This document shows, in pieces, positions 62,529-64,000 of a stretch of 64,000 nucleotides of DNA. The notes under the pieces were generated by a model. The model did not search any database. It saw nothing but the letters and a program-made list of their open reading frames with translations, and was not told the origin of the DNA. Where the stretch lies: the NCBI RefSeq assembly GCF_029846115.1, contig NZ_JARVZZ010000001.1:3224001-3288000 (forward strand), read 5' to 3'. This DNA comes from Serratia marcescens (GTDB lineage Bacteria; Pseudomonadota; Gammaproteobacteria; Enterobacterales; Enterobacteriaceae). The position numbers and the translations under genes were made by a program. The stretch's first letter is position 1, and each line of letters starts with the position of its first letter.

Positions 62529-64000
62529 TTATTGTAATACGTTGATCGCCTGACGCTCGAAACGATCCAGATAGATTTGCAACTGTTCGCTGATCTCGCT
62601 GAATTCACCGCGCCAGCCGGCAATTTCTTGAAAAATCACTTCACGGCGCATGAACGCGCGGGAGCCCAACCTTCTGGTGACGGTCTGCTTCATCGCCTGT
62701 TGTAATCCGGCGGCGGTTTGATCCGCTGATGTTTCCTGAAGGTACTTCGCGTATAACCGCTGGAATGCCAGAGAAAATCTCTCTTCCGCTGTCGTACCCT
62801 GTTGTTCGGCGGAAACCCTGACGGGCGAGTCGATGAGCCGATGTAACAGGGCAATCGCCGGATGAGCATTCCCCTGGCCCAGACCTTGTCGACGGCTAAA
62901 GATGCCGGGAGCCAAATCGAACATTTTTTGCAAGCGTTCGCCTAAGGCGAACCAGTCGGCGGTGAGAGGCAGGCGTTGTAAAAATGCAGAGTCAAAACCC
63001 GCCATACCGAGATTATCCAGCAGGCAGGCTCGCGTGTAGGCCATATTAAAGGCCGCGCCGATGCCTTGGTGCGCTGCCGCGAGAAATGCCGGGCCAAATT
63101 GATGCTTGGCTAAATAAAAAGCGAGATCTTGCACGCCTCTCAGCAACAAAGGGGCGTCTTCGTTGAGTTTGTTGTGCTGAATGTAGCTGCGGCCGGGATC
63201 GCGACGTTCTGCGGGAAAAACACTGCGAACACCATGAAAGTCCAGCAGCCTGCCGGCCATATCGCAATTGGAGGGTGAGGTCATCATCACCAAATGGCGG
63301 GTACGGCAGTAAGCTATCTGCGTCGCAAGGCGCCGTGCAAGCTCGCAGAGCCCGTAGAAGGCTCGTTCTTCCTGCGGCAACGCCAACCAGCGCGCAGCGT
63401 CAAACTCAGAGGGACGAGGCAGAAAGGTTGGTGCGGCGACAATGAGCTTTTTGGTCCGCTCAATATCCGAAGGCTGCCTTTGCATCGCATCATGAGGATG
63501 ATAGTAGGGCGCGCGGCAAAAATGTGCAGGGCGCACGACGGGTTCGCGCACCAGCAACGCCTTGCGGTTATGGACGCCTCCCGCCGATGCAGGAGAGAGG
63601 GTGGCGATGGGGTTGTCGGTCAGCAAGATCGCCTTATTGGGCACGGCACCGTAAGGCAGCAGTTTGGCCATGACGTTTCCCCATAATGCCTCCAATACTG
63701 CGCCGGTCATTGTCAACTCGCCATCGACATGCTTCGCCCCTTGACCGACTAACGCATTGGCTCCGATGCCTTTAACCTGCCATCGCCCATCAAAGCCACA
63801 GCGTGCGCCGCCGCCGTTGCGCGAAATAGCCCCGCCGCCATAACGTTCGGCGAAAAAGACTTTTTCATCGTTTAAGAGCGGCGTGCCGTCATCAAAAATA
63901 GCATGACGATTATTTTCTTCGATGAGATAGCTGGTCTCATTTTTCAGTTCGCTCTGCTCTGCAGGGTTTAATCCGTTGTGCCAGAGTAATTGAGAACCTG
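62529..64000 (-). CDS. Large protein in the MchC/MceJ position, 5' end outside the window
   Basis: About 490 residues are visible and the frame stays open to the window end, so the N-terminus is missing. The visible part contains a glycine-rich YGGGAISRNGGGARCGFDG, then WQVKGIGANALVG, EALWGNVMAKLLPYGAVPN and a long helical C-terminal half. I cannot assign a domain with certainty. In microcin H47, M and E492 clusters the HlyC-like enzyme is preceded by a large partner of about 500 residues (MchC/MceJ), and the size, order and tight spacing here agree. The ATG near 63710 is internal, not the start. Naming is by context. Confidence 0.6.
   Translation of the reverse strand, partial: GSQLLWHNGLNPAEQSELKNETSYLIEENNRHAIFDDGTPLLNDEKVFFAERYGGGAISRNGGGARCGFDGRWQVKGIGANALVGQGAKHVDGELTMTGAVLEALWGNVMAKLLPYGAVPNKAILLTDNPIATLSPASAGGVHNRKALLVREPVVRPAHFCRAPYYHPHDAMQRQPSDIERTKKLIVAAPTFLPRPSEFDAARWLALPQEERAFYGLCELARRLATQIAYCRTRHLVMMTSPSNCDMAGRLLDFHGVRSVFPAERRDPGRSYIQHNKLNEDAPLLLRGVQDLAFYLAKHQFGPAFLAAAHQGIGAAFNMAYTRACLLDNLGMAGFDSAFLQRLPLTADWFALGERLQKMFDLAPGIFSRRQGLGQGNAHPAIALLHRLIDSPVRVSAEQQGTTAEERFSLAFQRLYAKYLQETSADQTAAGLQQAMKQTVTRRLGSRAFMRREVIFQEIAGWRGEFSEISEQLQIYLDRFERQAINVLQ

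Noticed and set aside
49060..64000. Mobile element as the carrier of the microcin island
   Set aside because: I saw no transposase, integrase, tRNA or direct repeats at the visible boundary; the right end is outside the window, so acquisition cannot be traced here.

Overview
The window looks like a Serratia chromosome, most likely S. marcescens or a close relative. It is GC-rich and its gene order is enterobacterial. The chromosomal class C beta-lactamase, with its divergent ampR and a long structured leader, has the sequence I associate with S. marcescens AmpC. I see no phage, insertion sequence, tRNA, rRNA or CRISPR array. A tus gene with an adjoining Ter site places the segment in the replication terminus region.

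Layout. 1-4992: rsxC (cut by the window edge), rsxB, rsxA and ydgK, then ydgJ and a YfeH-type transporter. 4997-8603: a small P-loop NTPase, adenosine deaminase (add) with a DeoR-type regulator, and a NudK-like Nudix hydrolase coupled to a small nucleoside deoxyribosyltransferase-like protein. 8636-12684: malY-malX diverging from malI across two MalI operators. 12681-17110: ampR/ampC, a LysR regulator and an EstB-like serine hydrolase. 17151-24579: ydgA, manA, a small exported protein, fumC, a YafY/WYL regulator with a VOC protein, then tus and Ter. 24877-28089: a NagZ-like GH3 hydrolase followed by the DigH (YddW) peptidoglycan hydrolase lipoprotein. 28141-34895: ynfM/ynfL, mlc, ynfK (bioD2), a DUF2938 protein with a MerR regulator, and clcB. 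35021-38457: the OsmU osmoprotectant importer osmVWXY. 38966-43164: a DHA2 drug exporter, ynfD, ynfB, ynfA, ydfG and a GNAT enzyme. 43364-47308: fecI-fecR-fecA behind a Fur box, without fecBCDE. 47737-49059: guanine deaminase.

49333-64000 and beyond is the accessory region and the main finding: a class II microcin island of unusual composition. A Fur-box promoter drives an HlyD/MchE-like adaptor and a C39-peptidase ABC exporter (MchF/CvaB type). Facing them is a long operon on the minus strand: a large protein in the position of MchC/MceJ (cut by the window edge), an HlyC/MchD/MceI-like acyltransferase, two NRPS proteins (C-A-PCP-unknown domain; docking-like segment-C-A-PCP-TE), then two pairs of small membrane protein plus microcin precursor. 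The two precursors share a double-glycine-type leader and end in the same short C-terminal motif ending DSN. The C-terminus is where known class IIb microcins carry a catechol siderophore.

My reading is that this locus makes microcins carrying a nonribosomal peptide, possibly siderophore-like, built by its own NRPS pair rather than borrowed from enterobactin. The second A domain has an almost canonical cysteine code and the first has a code resembling lysine-type codes. The conjugation and the product structure are inference. The gene content, the Fur box, the leader peptides and the shared C-terminal motif are visible in the sequence.
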